64,000 nt of DNA, from contig CATOSZ010000005.1 of NCBI GenBank assembly GCA_951812805.1, forward strand, positions 248,001 through 312,000. The letters are read 5' to 3'. A program made the position numbers and the translations under genes. Source of the DNA: an uncultured Alphaproteobacteria bacterium (GTDB taxonomy: Bacteria; Pseudomonadota; Alphaproteobacteria; GCA-2731375). Below, piece after piece: positions 1 to 10,960 of the stretch (the stretch's first letter is position 1; the number at the start of each line of letters is the position of its first letter). A model generated the notes under the pieces. That model did not search any database. It was not told the DNA's origin and saw nothing but the letters and a program-made list of their open reading frames with translations.

Positions 1-706
1 TCGCCTCGCGGGCTGCCAGCTTCTCTTCGTACTCCGCCTGCTCCCGCGCATGACGCTCGGCCGCCCGCGCCTCGATCTCCGCCTTCGCCGCGGCGATCGC
101 CGCCAGCCGGTCCTCGCGCCGTGCCAGCTCCTCCGGCACGCTCATGCCGTCGGGAACCTCGGACCGGTCCGCCGCTTCCGCCAACGCCATCAACTCCGCC
201 ACCTCGGCCCGCAGCCGGGCTTCGATCTCGCCCGCACGCTGCCACGACAGGGCGCTGTGCCGGCTCGCGTCGGCATGGATCTTCGTCCCGTCCAGCGCCA
301 CCGTGCCCAGTTGCAGCATGCCGGCCTGCCGCGCCAGCAGCAGAACCTGCACGAACAGCCCCTCGATCAGCGGCAGGAAGCGACGGCGGAACGTGGCGAT
401 CGTGTCGTGGTCGGGGTGGTCGTTTGCCGCGATGAAGCGGAAGGCCACCGAATCATAGCTCGCCCGCTCCAGCTTCCGGCTGGAATGCACCCCCGTCGCG
501 TAGCCGTAGATCAGCAGGCCCAGCAGGACGCTCGGGTGATGCGCCGCCGAGCCCGAACCACGATAGGCCTTCACGAACGCAGAGAGATCCAGCTGCTCCA
601 GCACATCGACCACGAAGCGCGCCAGATGACGATCAGGCAGCCATTCGTCCACCGAAGGCGGCAGAAGATAGCTGGTCTCCCGGTCAACCTGTCGAAAGTT
701 GCTCAT
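1..706 (-). CDS. IS1182 family transposase, N-terminal part (runs off left edge)
   Basis: An open frame starts with ATG at 706 (MSNFRQVDRETSYLLPPSVD) and stays open to the window edge, giving 235 residues. The N-terminal 150 residues match the DUF772 / IS1182 transposase layout that I know: a helical start, then HHPSVLLGLLIYGYATGV, then the stretch SVAFRFIAANDHPDHDTIATFR, and the first catalytic Asp in VALDGTKIHADASRH near residue 140. A Lys/Glu-rich coiled segment follows to the edge. The C-terminal catalytic residues are not visible, so activity cannot be judged. Confidence 0.85.
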   Translation of the reverse strand, partial: MSNFRQVDRETSYLLPPSVDEWLPDRHLARFVVDVLEQLDLSAFVKAYRGSGSAAHHPSVLLGLLIYGYATGVHSSRKLERASYDSVAFRFIAANDHPDHDTIATFRRRFLPLIEGLFVQVLLLARQAGMLQLGTVALDGTKIHADASRHSALSWQRAGEIEARLRAEVAELMALAEAADRSEVPDGMSVPEELARREDRLAAIAAAKAEIEARAAERHAREQAEYEEKLAAREA

Positions 707-787
707 CACAAAATCACCGCGCAGGAGAGAATCAGACCGTGACAGTGAATCTCATCTCGAAACTCGGCTCAAGTCCGACAGGCTGCT
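1..787 (-). mobile_element. IS1182-type insertion sequence, one end (partial)
   Basis: The window opens inside an insertion sequence whose transposase is read leftwards off the edge. The outer end lies close to 787: downstream of the transposase start there is about 80 bp of non-coding DNA finishing in a segment (about 765-789) which reads CTAGCAGCCTGTCGGACTT on the minus strand and looks like an IS terminal repeat. The other terminus is outside the window, so neither the inverted repeat nor a target duplication can be verified. Family assignment rests on the encoded protein. Confidence 0.7.
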
Positions 788-808
788 AGAACACGCGAGC
801 GACCCGAT

Positions 809-1195
809 CTAGCGGGGCAAGTCTATCATTTTTTCCTTGCCGCCATAGCCGTGCACGAAATCGTGAGCACGCAGGGTCACCCGCCGGATCCCGTCGGGGA
901 TCTTCACGCGGGAGAGGGATCGGGTGAAGGGCTGCTCGTGGACATGGGGATGCAACAGCTCCCGCGTGCCGAGCACGGTGCCGTCGGGCGCCACCACGTC
1001 CCACTTGTTGGCATAGTGTTTCCAGCCGATGTCGTCGTGCACAACGGTGACGGTGAAACGATAGACGCCGGGCGAGGTTTGCGTCACCCTGACGTTGACG
1101 ATGTCCGCCTCCGTCGCCATCGCCGGGACGAGCGGCGAAAACGCGATGGACGCGGCGAACAGCATCCGCAACAACCAACGGGATTGATTGATCAT
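809..1195 (-). CDS. small secreted protein of unknown function
   Basis: A 128-aa protein starting [13 protein letters not shown], with a hydrophobic core and an A-M-A cleavage site (about residue 28) indicating Sec export to the periplasm. The mature part is about 100 residues, rich in beta-type sequence and His (HDDIGWKHYANKWDV, HPHVHEQPF), and I do not recognise a family. I chose ATG at 1195 over an upstream GTG at 1207 because GGGAGG lies about 11 bases before it. It overlaps the divergent LOG gene start by two bases, so the two share one very short promoter region. Confidence 0.6.
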   Translation of the reverse strand: MINQSRWLLRMLFAASIAFSPLVPAMATEADIVNVRVTQTSPGVYRFTVTVVHDDIGWKHYANKWDVVAPDGTVLGTRELLHPHVHEQPFTRSLSRVKIPDGIRRVTLRAHDFVHGYGGKEKMIDLPR

Positions 1196-1778
1196 GGCCG
1201 AAATCACCTCCCTGGCGGTCTATTGTGGGGCGCGTCTGGGCGCGGAGCAAGGCCACCGTGCGTTGGGCGAGGCGTTCGGCGCCAGGCTCGCCGAACGGGG
1301 CATGCGCCTGGTTTACGGCGGTGGCCGGATCGGCATGATGGGGGTGATCGCCGACGCCGTGCTGGCGGCGGGCGGCGAGGTCGTCGGCGTCATCCCGGAA
1401 CACCTGAACGACGTCGAGATCGCGCACGGCGGGGCGAGCGAGCTGATCGTGGTCGACTCGATGCATGCCCGCAAGCACCGCATGTTCACCCTCTCGGATG
1501 CCTTCGTCGCCTTCCCGGGCGGCATCGGCACGCTGGACGAGACCATCGAGATCCTGACCTGGCGCCAGCTCGGCCTGCACGACAAGCCGCTCTACCTGAT
1601 GAACCACTTGGGCTATTGGGGGCCGCTCGAGGACCTCATGGCGCATGTGATCGACAGCGGCTTTGCCGACACCTCGATCCGCCGCCTCTATGAAACCGTC
1701 ACAGATCTGGACGACCTCTTCCGACGCCTCGCGGCGGGCGCCCACCCGACGGTGCCGTCTCGGCCCGAGCAACTCTGA
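1194..1778 (+). CDS. LOG family protein (cytokinin riboside 5'-monophosphate phosphoribohydrolase-like)
   Basis: A 194-aa protein, the usual size for the family (TIGR00730), which hydrolyses nucleoside 5'-monophosphates to free base and ribose phosphate in the cytoplasm. The start [16 protein letters not shown] matches the family's Rossmann-like opening strand; GGGRIGMMG and the diagnostic PGGIGTLDE motif (about residues 105-113) with its catalytic Glu are present, as is MHARKHRM with the conserved Arg/Lys. ATG at 1194 is used rather than the in-frame TTG at 1188. The gene is followed by a tandem repeat and icd. Confidence 0.85.
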   Translation: MAEITSLAVYCGARLGAEQGHRALGEAFGARLAERGMRLVYGGGRIGMMGVIADAVLAAGGEVVGVIPEHLNDVEIAHGGASELIVVDSMHARKHRMFTLSDAFVAFPGGIGTLDETIEILTWRQLGLHDKPLYLMNHLGYWGPLEDLMAHVIDSGFADTSIRRLYETVTDLDDLFRRLAAGAHPTVPSRPEQL

Positions 1779-1792
1779 AGCGCCGCCGGACG

Positions 1793-1890
1793 CACTTTGC
1801 GTTCGCCCCCCTTGGCTTCGAGCCACTGGCGGGCGCCCTTTGCGTTCGCCCCCCTTGGCTTCGAGCCATTGCCGGGCGCCCTTTGCGTTC
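1793..1890. repeat. 43-bp tandem repeat, about 2.3 copies, upstream of icd
   Basis: The string TTTGCGTTCG recurs at 1796, 1839 and 1882, a spacing of 43 bp each time; the units between are almost identical (CCCTTGGCTTCGAGCCA is shared, differing at a few bases). It lies between the LOG gene stop and the icd start. No long hairpin or gene is seen in it. Confidence 0.8.
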
Positions 1891-1990
1891 GGCAGTGGCG
1901 GTGATATATGTGGCGCCGCTCGGCGACGCCGCGACGGCGTGCCGCCGATCCCGAATGTTTCGCCATTCCCGAACACATCAGAGAGACGAA

Positions 1991-3205
1991 ATGAGCAAGA
2001 TCAAGGTCGCGACCCCTGTCGTCGAACTCGACGGCGACGAAATGACCCGGATCATCTGGCAGATGATCAAGGACAAGCTGATTCATCCCTACCTCGATAT
2101 CGACCTGGTCTACTACGACCTCGGTATCCAGCATCGCGACGACACCGACGATCAAGCCACCGTCGACAGCGCCAACGCGATCAAGGAATACGGCGTCGGC
2201 GTCAAATGCGCGACCATCACGCCAGACGAGGAGCGGGTCGAGGAATTCGGCCTCAAGCAGATGTGGCGCTCGCCCAACGGCACGATCCGCAACATCCTGG
2301 GCGGCACCGTGTTCCGCGAGCCGATCATCTGCTCCAACATCCCGCGCCTGGTGCCGGGCTGGACCCAGTCGATGGTGATCGGCCGTCACGCCTTCGGCGA
2401 CCAGTACCGCGCGACCGACTTCGTCGTGCCGGGCCGGGGCAAGCTGACCGTGAAGTTCGAGCCGGAGGACGGCGGCGAGGTGATCGAGCGCGAGGTCTAC
2501 GACTTCCCCTCCGGCGGCGTGGCCATGACCATGTACAACCTGGACGACTCGATCCGCGACTTCGCCCGGGCCTGCCTGAACTACGGCCTCGGCCGGGAAT
2601 GGCCGGTCTACCTCTCGACCAAGAACACGATCCTCAAGGCCTATGACGGCCGATTCAAGGACCTGTTCGAGGAGATCTTCGAGGCCGAGTTCAAGGACCA
2701 GTTCCAGGCCGCCGGCATCGACTACGAGCATCGGCTGATCGACGACATGGTCGCGCAGGCGATGAAGTGGAGCGGCGGTTTCGTGTGGGCCTGCAAGAAC
2801 TACGATGGCGACGTGCAGTCGGACACGGTGGCGCAGGGCTTCGGCTCGCTCGGCCTGATGACCTCGGTGCTGATGAGCCCGGACGGCAAGACCGTCGAGG
2901 CCGAGGCCGCGCACGGCACGGTCACCCGGCATTACCGCCAGCACCAGCAGGGCAACGAGACCTCGACCAACCCGATCGCCTCGATCTTCGCCTGGAGTCA
3001 GGGCCTCTCGCACCGCGCGCGGATCGACGAGACGCCGGAAGTCGCCAAATTCGCCGAGACCCTGGAAAGGGTCTGCGTCGAGACGGTGGAGAACGGCGCG
3101 ATGACCAAGGATCTGGCGATCCTGGTCGGCCCGGACCAGGAATGGCTGACGACCGGCCAGTTCATGGACAAGCTGGACGAGAACCTGCAGAAGGCGATGG
3201 CCTGA
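1991..3205 (+). CDS. icd: NADP-dependent isocitrate dehydrogenase
   Basis: Converts isocitrate to 2-oxoglutarate and CO2 in the TCA cycle, making NADPH. The protein is 404 aa and starts [20 protein letters not shown], the opening of the homodimeric eukaryote-like (TIGR00127) class also found in alphaproteobacteria. Visible family segments are [16 protein letters not shown] (substrate loop), [39 protein letters not shown] with metal-binding Asp residues, and [12 protein letters not shown] for the NADP site. GAGAGACG precedes the ATG at 1991. Convergent with alaS. Confidence 0.97.
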   Translation: MSKIKVATPVVELDGDEMTRIIWQMIKDKLIHPYLDIDLVYYDLGIQHRDDTDDQATVDSANAIKEYGVGVKCATITPDEERVEEFGLKQMWRSPNGTIRNILGGTVFREPIICSNIPRLVPGWTQSMVIGRHAFGDQYRATDFVVPGRGKLTVKFEPEDGGEVIEREVYDFPSGGVAMTMYNLDDSIRDFARACLNYGLGREWPVYLSTKNTILKAYDGRFKDLFEEIFEAEFKDQFQAAGIDYEHRLIDDMVAQAMKWSGGFVWACKNYDGDVQSDTVAQGFGSLGLMTSVLMSPDGKTVEAEAAHGTVTRHYRQHQQGNETSTNPIASIFAWSQGLSHRARIDETPEVAKFAETLERVCVETVENGAMTKDLAILVGPDQEWLTTGQFMDKLDENLQKAMA

Positions 3206-3236
3206 TCCGGCCACGTTCGCCGCTGCGACGCGACGG

Positions 3237-3270
3237 CGGCCCCGTCCCCGACCGGGGGGCGGGGCCGTTT
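3237..3270 (+). terminator. Rho-independent-type terminator after icd
   Basis: An 8-bp perfect stem CGGCCCCG (3237-3244) / CGGGGCCG (3260-3267) with further G-C pairing inside the loop, followed by TTT. It sits 32 bp after the icd stop and before the end of convergent alaS. Confidence 0.65.
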
Positions 3271-3316
3271 CGCGTTCAGGGGTTCCGATGAACCGGGGAC
3301 GTCAGCCCGCGGGATG

Positions 3317-5980
<2,664 letters not shown>

Positions 5981-6099
5981 GGCGCCAGCTTTCGATTGTC
6001 TGCTCGGGATTTCAACGCCCCGCCGCCGGGGCGGCGGCAACCTACTCGGCGGGGAAATACCTGTCCAGCGACGATGAGTGCGACCGCGCCCCAAACGAA

Positions 6100-6123
6100 G
6101 ACGGCCGCCCGCGGGCGGCCGTC
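6100..6123 (-). terminator. terminator after recA
   Basis: A perfect 11-bp stem with a 2-base loop (GACGGCCGCCC / GGGCGGCCGTC) located 36 bp past the recA stop; on the minus strand it is followed by TTCGTTTGG. It separates recA from alaS transcription. Confidence 0.7.
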
Positions 6124-6158
6124 GAAGGGAAATCGGCGCGCCGCGCGGGCGGCCGTTC

Positions 6159-7262
6159 CTAGCTCAAGCCGCCCTCGGCCACGTCGTCAAGGTCGTCCAG
6201 TTCCTCCGCCGTCGGCTCGGCGATGATCTGCTCCTGGATCAGGCCGGCGCTGGCGCGGATCTTATGCTCGATCTCCTCCGCGACGGCGGTATTGTCTTTC
6301 AGGAACTGCTTGGCGTTTTCCCGGCCCTGGCCGATGCGCTGGCCCTCGGCGGAAAACCAGGAGCCCGACTTCTCCACCACGCCTGCCTTCACGCCGAGGT
6401 CGAGCAGCTCGCCCATCTTGGAGATGCCCTCGCCGTACATGATGTCGAACTCGACGACGCGGAAGGGCGGCGCCACCTTGTTCTTCACCACCTTGACCCG
6501 GGTCTGGTTGCCGACCACCTCGTCCCGGTCCTTGATCTGGCCGATACGGCGAATGTCGAGACGGACGGAGGCGTAAAACTTCAACGCGTTGCCGCCGGTC
6601 GTGGTCTCCGGGCTGCCGAACATGACGCCGATCTTCATGCGGATCTGGTTGATGAAGATGACCATGCACTGCGAGCGCGAGATCGAACCGGTGAGCTTGC
6701 GGAGCGCCTGGCTCATCAGGCGGGCCTGCAGGCCGACGTGGGTATCGCCCATCTCGCCTTCGAGTTCGGCGCGCGGTGTGAGCGCCGCGACGCTGTCGAC
6801 CACCAGCACGTCGACCGCGCCGGAGCGGACCAGCGTGTCGGCGATTTCCAGCGCCTGTTCGCCGGTGTCGGGCTGGCTGATCAGCAACTCGGCGATATCG
6901 ACGCCGAGCTTGCGGGCATAGCCCGGATCCATCGCGTGTTCCGCATCGACGAAGGCGCAGATGCCGCCACGCTTTTGCGCCTCGGCCGCGACCTGCAGCG
7001 CCAGCGTCGTCTTGCCCGAGCTTTCCGGCCCGTAGATCTCGATCACCCGGCCCTTCGGCAGGCCGCCGATGCCGAGCGCGATGTCGAGCCCGAGCGAGCC
7101 GGTCGGGATCGCCTCGACGTCGACCGCATGGCCGCTGTCGCCGAGCTTCATCACCGAGCCCTTGCCGAAGGCGCGTTCGATTTGCCCGAGGGCGGCTTCC
7201 AAGGCTTTTTGCTTATCCATACCGTCCTGCTGCTCGACCAAGCGGAGACCCGAAGTGCTCAT
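6159..7262 (-). CDS. recA: recombinase RecA
   Basis: DNA strand-exchange ATPase and SOS co-protease. 367 aa. The start at 7262 gives [20 protein letters not shown]; the 14-residue extension before [20 protein letters not shown] resembles other alphaproteobacterial RecAs, so it is preferred over ATG at 7220. Walker A is GPESSGKT, Walker [10 protein letters not shown], with the L2 loop region [20 protein letters not shown] and a Glu-rich acidic C-terminus ([12 protein letters not shown]). A LexA-like box lies upstream and a strong hairpin downstream, so it is probably monocistronic and SOS-regulated. Confidence 0.98.
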   Translation of the reverse strand: MSTSGLRLVEQQDGMDKQKALEAALGQIERAFGKGSVMKLGDSGHAVDVEAIPTGSLGLDIALGIGGLPKGRVIEIYGPESSGKTTLALQVAAEAQKRGGICAFVDAEHAMDPGYARKLGVDIAELLISQPDTGEQALEIADTLVRSGAVDVLVVDSVAALTPRAELEGEMGDTHVGLQARLMSQALRKLTGSISRSQCMVIFINQIRMKIGVMFGSPETTTGGNALKFYASVRLDIRRIGQIKDRDEVVGNQTRVKVVKNKVAPPFRVVEFDIMYGEGISKMGELLDLGVKAGVVEKSGSWFSAEGQRIGQGRENAKQFLKDNTAVAEEIEHKIRASAGLIQEQIIAEPTAEELDDLDDVAEGGLS

Positions 7263-7310
7263 GTCCCTAATCCCTTATCCCATGCCCCCCATGATAGGGC
7301 AACGAGGGAT

Positions 7311-7338
7311 GATGTACATGATTTGTTCTCATTGGCAA
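7311..7338 (-). promoter_or_regulatory. recA promoter with LexA-like box
   Basis: On the minus strand TTGCCA (7338-7333) and TACATC (7316-7311) are 16 bp apart, and between them lies GAACAAATCATGTAC (7328-7314). The alphaproteobacterial LexA operator is GAAC-N7-GAAC / GTTC-N7-GTTC; here the form is GAAC-N7-GTAC, one mismatch. Placement about 50 bp before the recA start fits SOS control. Seen by eye only. Confidence 0.45.
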
Positions 7339-7547
7339 GAAGTTTTTTAAGGTGTTGTTTCTAATTGTAGATTCCACCCATGTTCCAGCAACGTTCACGG
7401 TAGATGCGGCCGGAACCTCTTCCCTGCTCCGGCCCGGCGTCCAAGGAATCGCCCCCGTGACTCACCGCCGGATTCTCGAAGGGAGCGTGGAACAAGAACC
7501 CGTCATACACAATGCGCTGTCGATCTCATGGCGGAGCGTCGCGTGGG

Positions 7548-7619
7548 ATTTCGAGGTCGTAAAGGATCTCCGACCAGCTGCGCTGGCGCGCCTTCTGCGC
7601 GTCCTTGACGACCTCGAAA
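7548..7619. repeat. imperfect inverted repeat element (hairpin, 17/18 arms)
   Basis: Arms TTTCGAGGTCGTAAAGGA (7548-7565) and TCCTTGACGACCTCGAAA (7602-7619) are complementary at 17 of 18 positions with a 36-nt spacer. On the minus strand one frame across it reads FEVVKDAQKARQRSWSEI, a string I recall from spurious small ORFs in several proteobacteria, suggesting a dispersed repeat rather than a gene. The stretch 7263-7869 has no convincing protein gene; a 109-codon open frame (7352-7681) has no recognisable features. Confidence 0.6.
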
Positions 7620-7683
7620 CCCCACGCACCATGGCCATCATGAGATCGATGGCGGGGACCAGCTCAGGCGTCCGGTACTGAAG

Positions 7684-7806
7684 GGGGTCAGGACTTGAAT
7701 GTTGAATTTGCCCTTTTCCCACGCCCGGGTGAGCGTCGAGAGGGAAGAGAAATACAGCGCTGCCGTACCCTCGTCTGCCTTAATTCAACATTCAAGTCCT
7801 GACCCC
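7684..7806. repeat. MITE-like element with 25-bp perfect terminal inverted repeats
   Basis: GGGGTCAGGACTTGAATGTT (7684-7703, arm continues to 7708) is repeated as its exact reverse complement at 7782-7806, giving perfect 25-bp arms around a 73-bp core with no coding capacity. The whole unit is 123 bp. Arms beginning GGGGTCAGG are, from memory, common on short palindromic elements associated with Y1/RAYT-type transposases; that link is an inference and no such transposase gene is in this window. Confidence 0.7.
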
Positions 7807-7869
7807 TAACCAGCCGTGGGATCGTAGGGTGTGTGTTGGCCGGGCAGCCTTGTCGCTCGGAGGGCGGCC

Positions 7870-8970
7870 CTACCCCAGTTTGACGACCCGGCCTTCCTCG
7901 TGGGAGCGCTCCATGGCGTCGATCAGGGCGTGGCGGCGGACGGCGTCGTCGAAGTCGGGCGCGGGGGCGCTTCCCGCCTCCAGCGCCGCGGCGAAACGGG
8001 CGTAGGCTTGGGCGACGTTGCGGCCCGGGCCCGCCGCCATGTCCGCGGGGATGAGCCGGTAGGACTCGGGCGGCGTGATCTCCGCCAGCTCTGCGTTGCC
8101 AAGCGCGAGGTGGAGCCGGCTCGGGCCGATGTTGACGGAGTTCGAGGTCAGCACCAGGGTCCCCTTGCGGCCGTAGATCTCCATGCGGGTGCCGCTCGCG
8201 TTGTGGGGGACGCTGGCGACCTGGTAGGCGACTTCCGCGCCACCGGCGAGCACACCCGCCGCCGTCACCGTGTCCGGCGCGTCGACGGGGAAATCCTCGC
8301 CCGTCACGACGTGTTTCCACATGGGGATGCGCGTCGTCACCCGGGCGCCGACCTCGGTGAACTCGCCCAGGATATGGCAGAGCGCATCGACCGCATGGCC
8401 GCCCGGAATGGTCATGGGATTGGCGCCGTTCGCCCGGATCCCCTGCCAGATGCGGCCGTCGCCGCGCTCGGGGATCGCGCCCACCATCACGCTCAAATTG
8501 ACGGTGACGATGTCGCCGATCTCGCTGCCGGCGACGAGGTCGCGGGCATACATCACCGCCGGATCGCTCTGCGCCTGCAGGCCGACCAGGGTCGCAACGC
8601 CCGCCGCCCGGGCGCTGTCGGCCATGTCCCGCGCGTCCGCCAGATGGGCGCCGAGCGGCCATTCGCAACAGACCGGCTTGCCGGCCTCGATCGCCGCCAT
8701 GACGAGCTGGCGGTGCAGCGGCACACGAACGACGACGGCGACGAGGTCGACGTCGGGATGGGCTACCATTTCGTTCATGTCGTGAAAGGCGAGCTCGGCG
8801 CCGAATTTCTCGGCCGAGGCCCGGGCGGTCTCCTCGTGCGCGGTACACACCGCCTTCAGCTCATAGCCGGGCAAGGCCTGCAAGGCCGGCACATGGGCGT
8901 TGGCGCCCCAACCACTGCCGCCCGGTGTCACGGTTGCGCCGACGATGCCGACCTTGATCTTGTTCGCCAC
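7870..8970 (-). CDS. Gfo/Idh/MocA family oxidoreductase
   Basis: A 366-aa NAD(P)-dependent dehydrogenase of the Gfo/Idh/MocA type, acting on a sugar or polyol-like substrate that cannot be named. The N-terminal Rossmann fold opens KVGIVGATVTPGGSGWGANA with the dinucleotide Gly residues; PVCCEWPLG holds the position of the usual family EKP motif, but with Trp instead of Lys, which is uncommon. The C-terminal half (about 125-340) has the beta-sheet domain with GGHAVDALCHILGEF, where the family's catalytic His/Asp pair is expected. Its upstream region carries an IS481-type insertion 108 bp from the start. Confidence 0.85.
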   Translation of the reverse strand: MANKIKVGIVGATVTPGGSGWGANAHVPALQALPGYELKAVCTAHEETARASAEKFGAELAFHDMNEMVAHPDVDLVAVVVRVPLHRQLVMAAIEAGKPVCCEWPLGAHLADARDMADSARAAGVATLVGLQAQSDPAVMYARDLVAGSEIGDIVTVNLSVMVGAIPERGDGRIWQGIRANGANPMTIPGGHAVDALCHILGEFTEVGARVTTRIPMWKHVVTGEDFPVDAPDTVTAAGVLAGGAEVAYQVASVPHNASGTRMEIYGRKGTLVLTSNSVNIGPSRLHLALGNAELAEITPPESYRLIPADMAAGPGRNVAQAYARFAAALEAGSAPAPDFDDAVRRHALIDAMERSHEEGRVVKLG

Positions 8971-9176
8971 GATTGTCCCCTCGCCTCGTTGATGGCGACC
9001 AGGTGCCGCCGGAACGGCGAACGTAGCACACCGCGGCGACGGCGGCTGGCCAGCCCGGAAACGTCCGCGCCTACCCCCTGACTAGGTTCAGATAGATGTG
9101 AGACGCGCCTCTGGCGGCAGAGGCGGGGATCTCCGAAGCTGTGAGTTGCGAGACCAACAGCTTGAAGGAGATCCCC

Positions 9177-10184
9177 ATGCAGGTTTTTGGCCTGCCCCGA
9201 CATGTTATCAGGGGTTGGAGGACGGCGTCGCGTCTGAACGCGGAGCCCGACACTAAATGCGTAGCGTTCAGACGCGACGCCGTCCGGCGTTGGCATCGGG
9301 CCCGGCGTGACGGCTTGACGGCCGAGGCGGCGGCCCAGGCGGTGGGCGTGCCGCGTAGCACGCTCTATCGCTGGGACGAGCGGTTGGAGCCGCGCTCGCG
9401 CGCGCCTCGCCGCCGTCGTCGCCGAGAGTGGTCGAGTGCGGTGCTGCGTCGGCTTGAACGGCTGCGCCGCGACTTCCCGATGTGGGGCAAGGCCAAGCTC
9501 GGACCGCTGCTGCGCCGAGAGGGCTTCACCTTGTCGGACAGCACCGTTGGTCGCATGCTCGCCCATCTGGTCGCGCGCGGCGTCGTTGTGCCGGTGCCCG
9601 TGGCGCGACGACGCGCCAAGGGCAAGAGAGCCAAGCGCCCACACGCCAAGCGTTTGCCGAAGGGGATGAAGGCAACGGCCCCCGGCGATCTGGTCCAGCT
9701 CGACACCTTGAGCATCACGCCGGCCGGCGAGCGCACGGTCAAGCAGTTCACCGCCTACGATCCCGTCAGCCGCTTCACCTGTGCCAAGGCCTTCCGCAGA
9801 GCGACCGCCAGGAACGCCGAGAGTTTCCTCGACAAACTCGTGGCCGACCTGCCCTTCCCCGTGAAGGCCATCCAGGTCGACGGTGGATCCGAGTTCATGG
9901 CCGAGTTCGAGGCCGCCTGCGAGAGCCGAAAGATCCCCGTCTATGTCTTGCCGCCGAGGACGCCGCAGCTCAATGGCGGCGTCGAGCGAGCCAACGGCGC
10001 ATGGCGCTACGAGTTCTACGCCTGCCATGACATCGAGGACCAGCTCGACAAACTAAACCCACAGATCGACAAGTTCGCCAACATCTACAACACCTTCAGG
10101 CCTCATGGAGCCTTGAAAGGCAAAACCCCCGAGGAGTACCTTCGACAGATCACAGCCAAGAAGACCTCGTCGTCTCATATGTAG
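9177..10184 (+). CDS. IS481-type DDE transposase, copy 1
   Basis: 335 aa from the ATG at 9177, chosen because GAAGGAGATCCCC directly precedes it; a GTG at 9141 is less likely. Residues about 35-70 form a helix-turn-helix (LTAEAAAQAVGVPRSTLYRW), followed by an Arg-rich linker, then a second DNA-binding helix set (FTLSDSTVGRMLAHLVARGV) and the rve integrase core with DDE residues in LVQLDT, QVDGGSEF and NGGVERANG. A C-terminal NTFRPHGALKGKTPEEYL motif is typical of IS481/IS3-like transposases. Differs from copies 2 and 3 by one synonymous base near 9830. Confidence 0.93.
   Translation: MQVFGLPRHVIRGWRTASRLNAEPDTKCVAFRRDAVRRWHRARRDGLTAEAAAQAVGVPRSTLYRWDERLEPRSRAPRRRRRREWSSAVLRRLERLRRDFPMWGKAKLGPLLRREGFTLSDSTVGRMLAHLVARGVVVPVPVARRRAKGKRAKRPHAKRLPKGMKATAPGDLVQLDTLSITPAGERTVKQFTAYDPVSRFTCAKAFRRATARNAESFLDKLVADLPFPVKAIQVDGGSEFMAEFEAACESRKIPVYVLPPRTPQLNGGVERANGAWRYEFYACHDIEDQLDKLNPQIDKFANIYNTFRPHGALKGKTPEEYLRQITAKKTSSSHM
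9220..9285. repeat. perfect 22-bp inverted repeat inside the transposase coding sequence
   Basis: GGACGGCGTCGCGTCTGAAC (arm 9220-9241) is repeated as its exact reverse complement at 9264-9285 around a 22-nt loop, within codons about 15-36 and in frame. The same structure is in copies 2 and 3. It could fold into a very stable hairpin close to the transposase ribosome binding site. Confidence 0.9.
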
Positions 10185-10282
10185 TGAACCTGGACACCCC
10201 CTCGCCTTGGCACGGAGTTGCTTGTAGTCTCCGGCCCGCGCGGCCCGGGCCGCGCGCGCAAACCGAGGGAGAAACCGAAACC

Positions 10283-10909
10283 ATGAAGCTTTGGACCGCC
10301 GCCGTCGCCCCCAACCCCCGCCGTGTCGACATCTTCCTGAACGAGAAGGGAATCGAGGTCGAGAAGGTACAGATCGATCTCGCCGCCAAAGGCAACTTCG
10401 AGGCCGACTTCGTCGCCAAGAACCCGCTCGCCCGCGTGCCGGTGCTGGAGTTCGACGACGGGGCCTGCCTCGCCGAATCGAACGCCATCTGCCGCTACTT
10501 CGAGGAACAACAACCCGAGCCGGCGCTGTTCGGCACGGATGCCCGCGACAAAGCCCTGGTCGAGATGTGGAACCGGCGCATGGAATTTGAGCTCATGCAG
10601 AACATGACCGGCTGTTTCCGCCATTCGCACCCCTATTGGGAAGGCCGGATCCAGCAGGTGAACGAATATGGCGAGCTGTGCCGAAAGAACGCGGAAGAGC
10701 GGATGACCTGGCTCGACGGCGAGTTGGCGGACCGGGAGTTCATCGCCGGCGATGCCTTCACCGTGGCCGACATCACCGCGATCTGCGCCTTCGGCATCGG
10801 CCGGGTCGCCAAGATCCGCATCCCCGAGGACCACGCCAACCTGACCCGCTGGCACGACGCCGTCTCGGCCCGTCCCAGCGTCGCCGCCACCATGCCCAAG
10901 CGCGGCTGA
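10283..10909 (+). CDS. glutathione S-transferase family protein
   Basis: 208 aa, cytosolic GST fold. The N-terminal thioredoxin-like domain shows NPRRVDIFLNEKGIEVEKV, the cis-Pro turn ARVPVLEFDDG and the glutathione gamma-glutamyl contact ESNAICRYFEE; the helical C-terminal domain carries the N-capping box IAGDAFTVADI. The catalytic Ser/Cys expected near residue 10 sits in APNPRR, so the class is unclear. GAGGGAG precedes ATG 10283. The IS481 end lies 86 bp upstream, so its native promoter may have been separated or replaced. Confidence 0.88.
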   Translation: MKLWTAAVAPNPRRVDIFLNEKGIEVEKVQIDLAAKGNFEADFVAKNPLARVPVLEFDDGACLAESNAICRYFEEQQPEPALFGTDARDKALVEMWNRRMEFELMQNMTGCFRHSHPYWEGRIQQVNEYGELCRKNAEERMTWLDGELADREFIAGDAFTVADITAICAFGIGRVAKIRIPEDHANLTRWHDAVSARPSVAATMPKRG

Positions 10910-10928
10910 GCTCCGGCTCCGCCAAGTC

Positions 10929-10960
10929 CGCCCGCGGGGCCGCGCCTCGCGGGCGGGTTT
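10929..10960. terminator. hairpin between convergent GST and dehalogenase genes
   Basis: CGCCCGCG (10929-10936) and CGCGGGCG (10948-10955) form an 8-bp stem followed by GGTTT. It lies just after the GST stop and at the 3' end of the opposing gene, so it may serve both. Confidence 0.5.

Larger units (their letters stand above)
9079..10196 (+). mobile_element. IS481-type insertion sequence, copy 1
   Basis: 1118 bp, from TGACTAGGTTCAG to GAACCTGGACA; the ends form an imperfect inverted repeat (TGACTAGGTTCAG against TGTCCAGGTTCAC). Flanked by a 5-bp direct repeat CCCCC, the target duplication. It lies between divergent genes at 8970 and 10283. The same 1118-bp element recurs at 12955-14072 and 55990-57107. 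Confidence 0.92.

Noticed and set aside
7352..7681. 109-codon open frame between recA and the MITE-like element
   Set aside because: No recognisable motif, crosses the inverted-repeat element, and the antisense frame is equally open; most likely non-coding.
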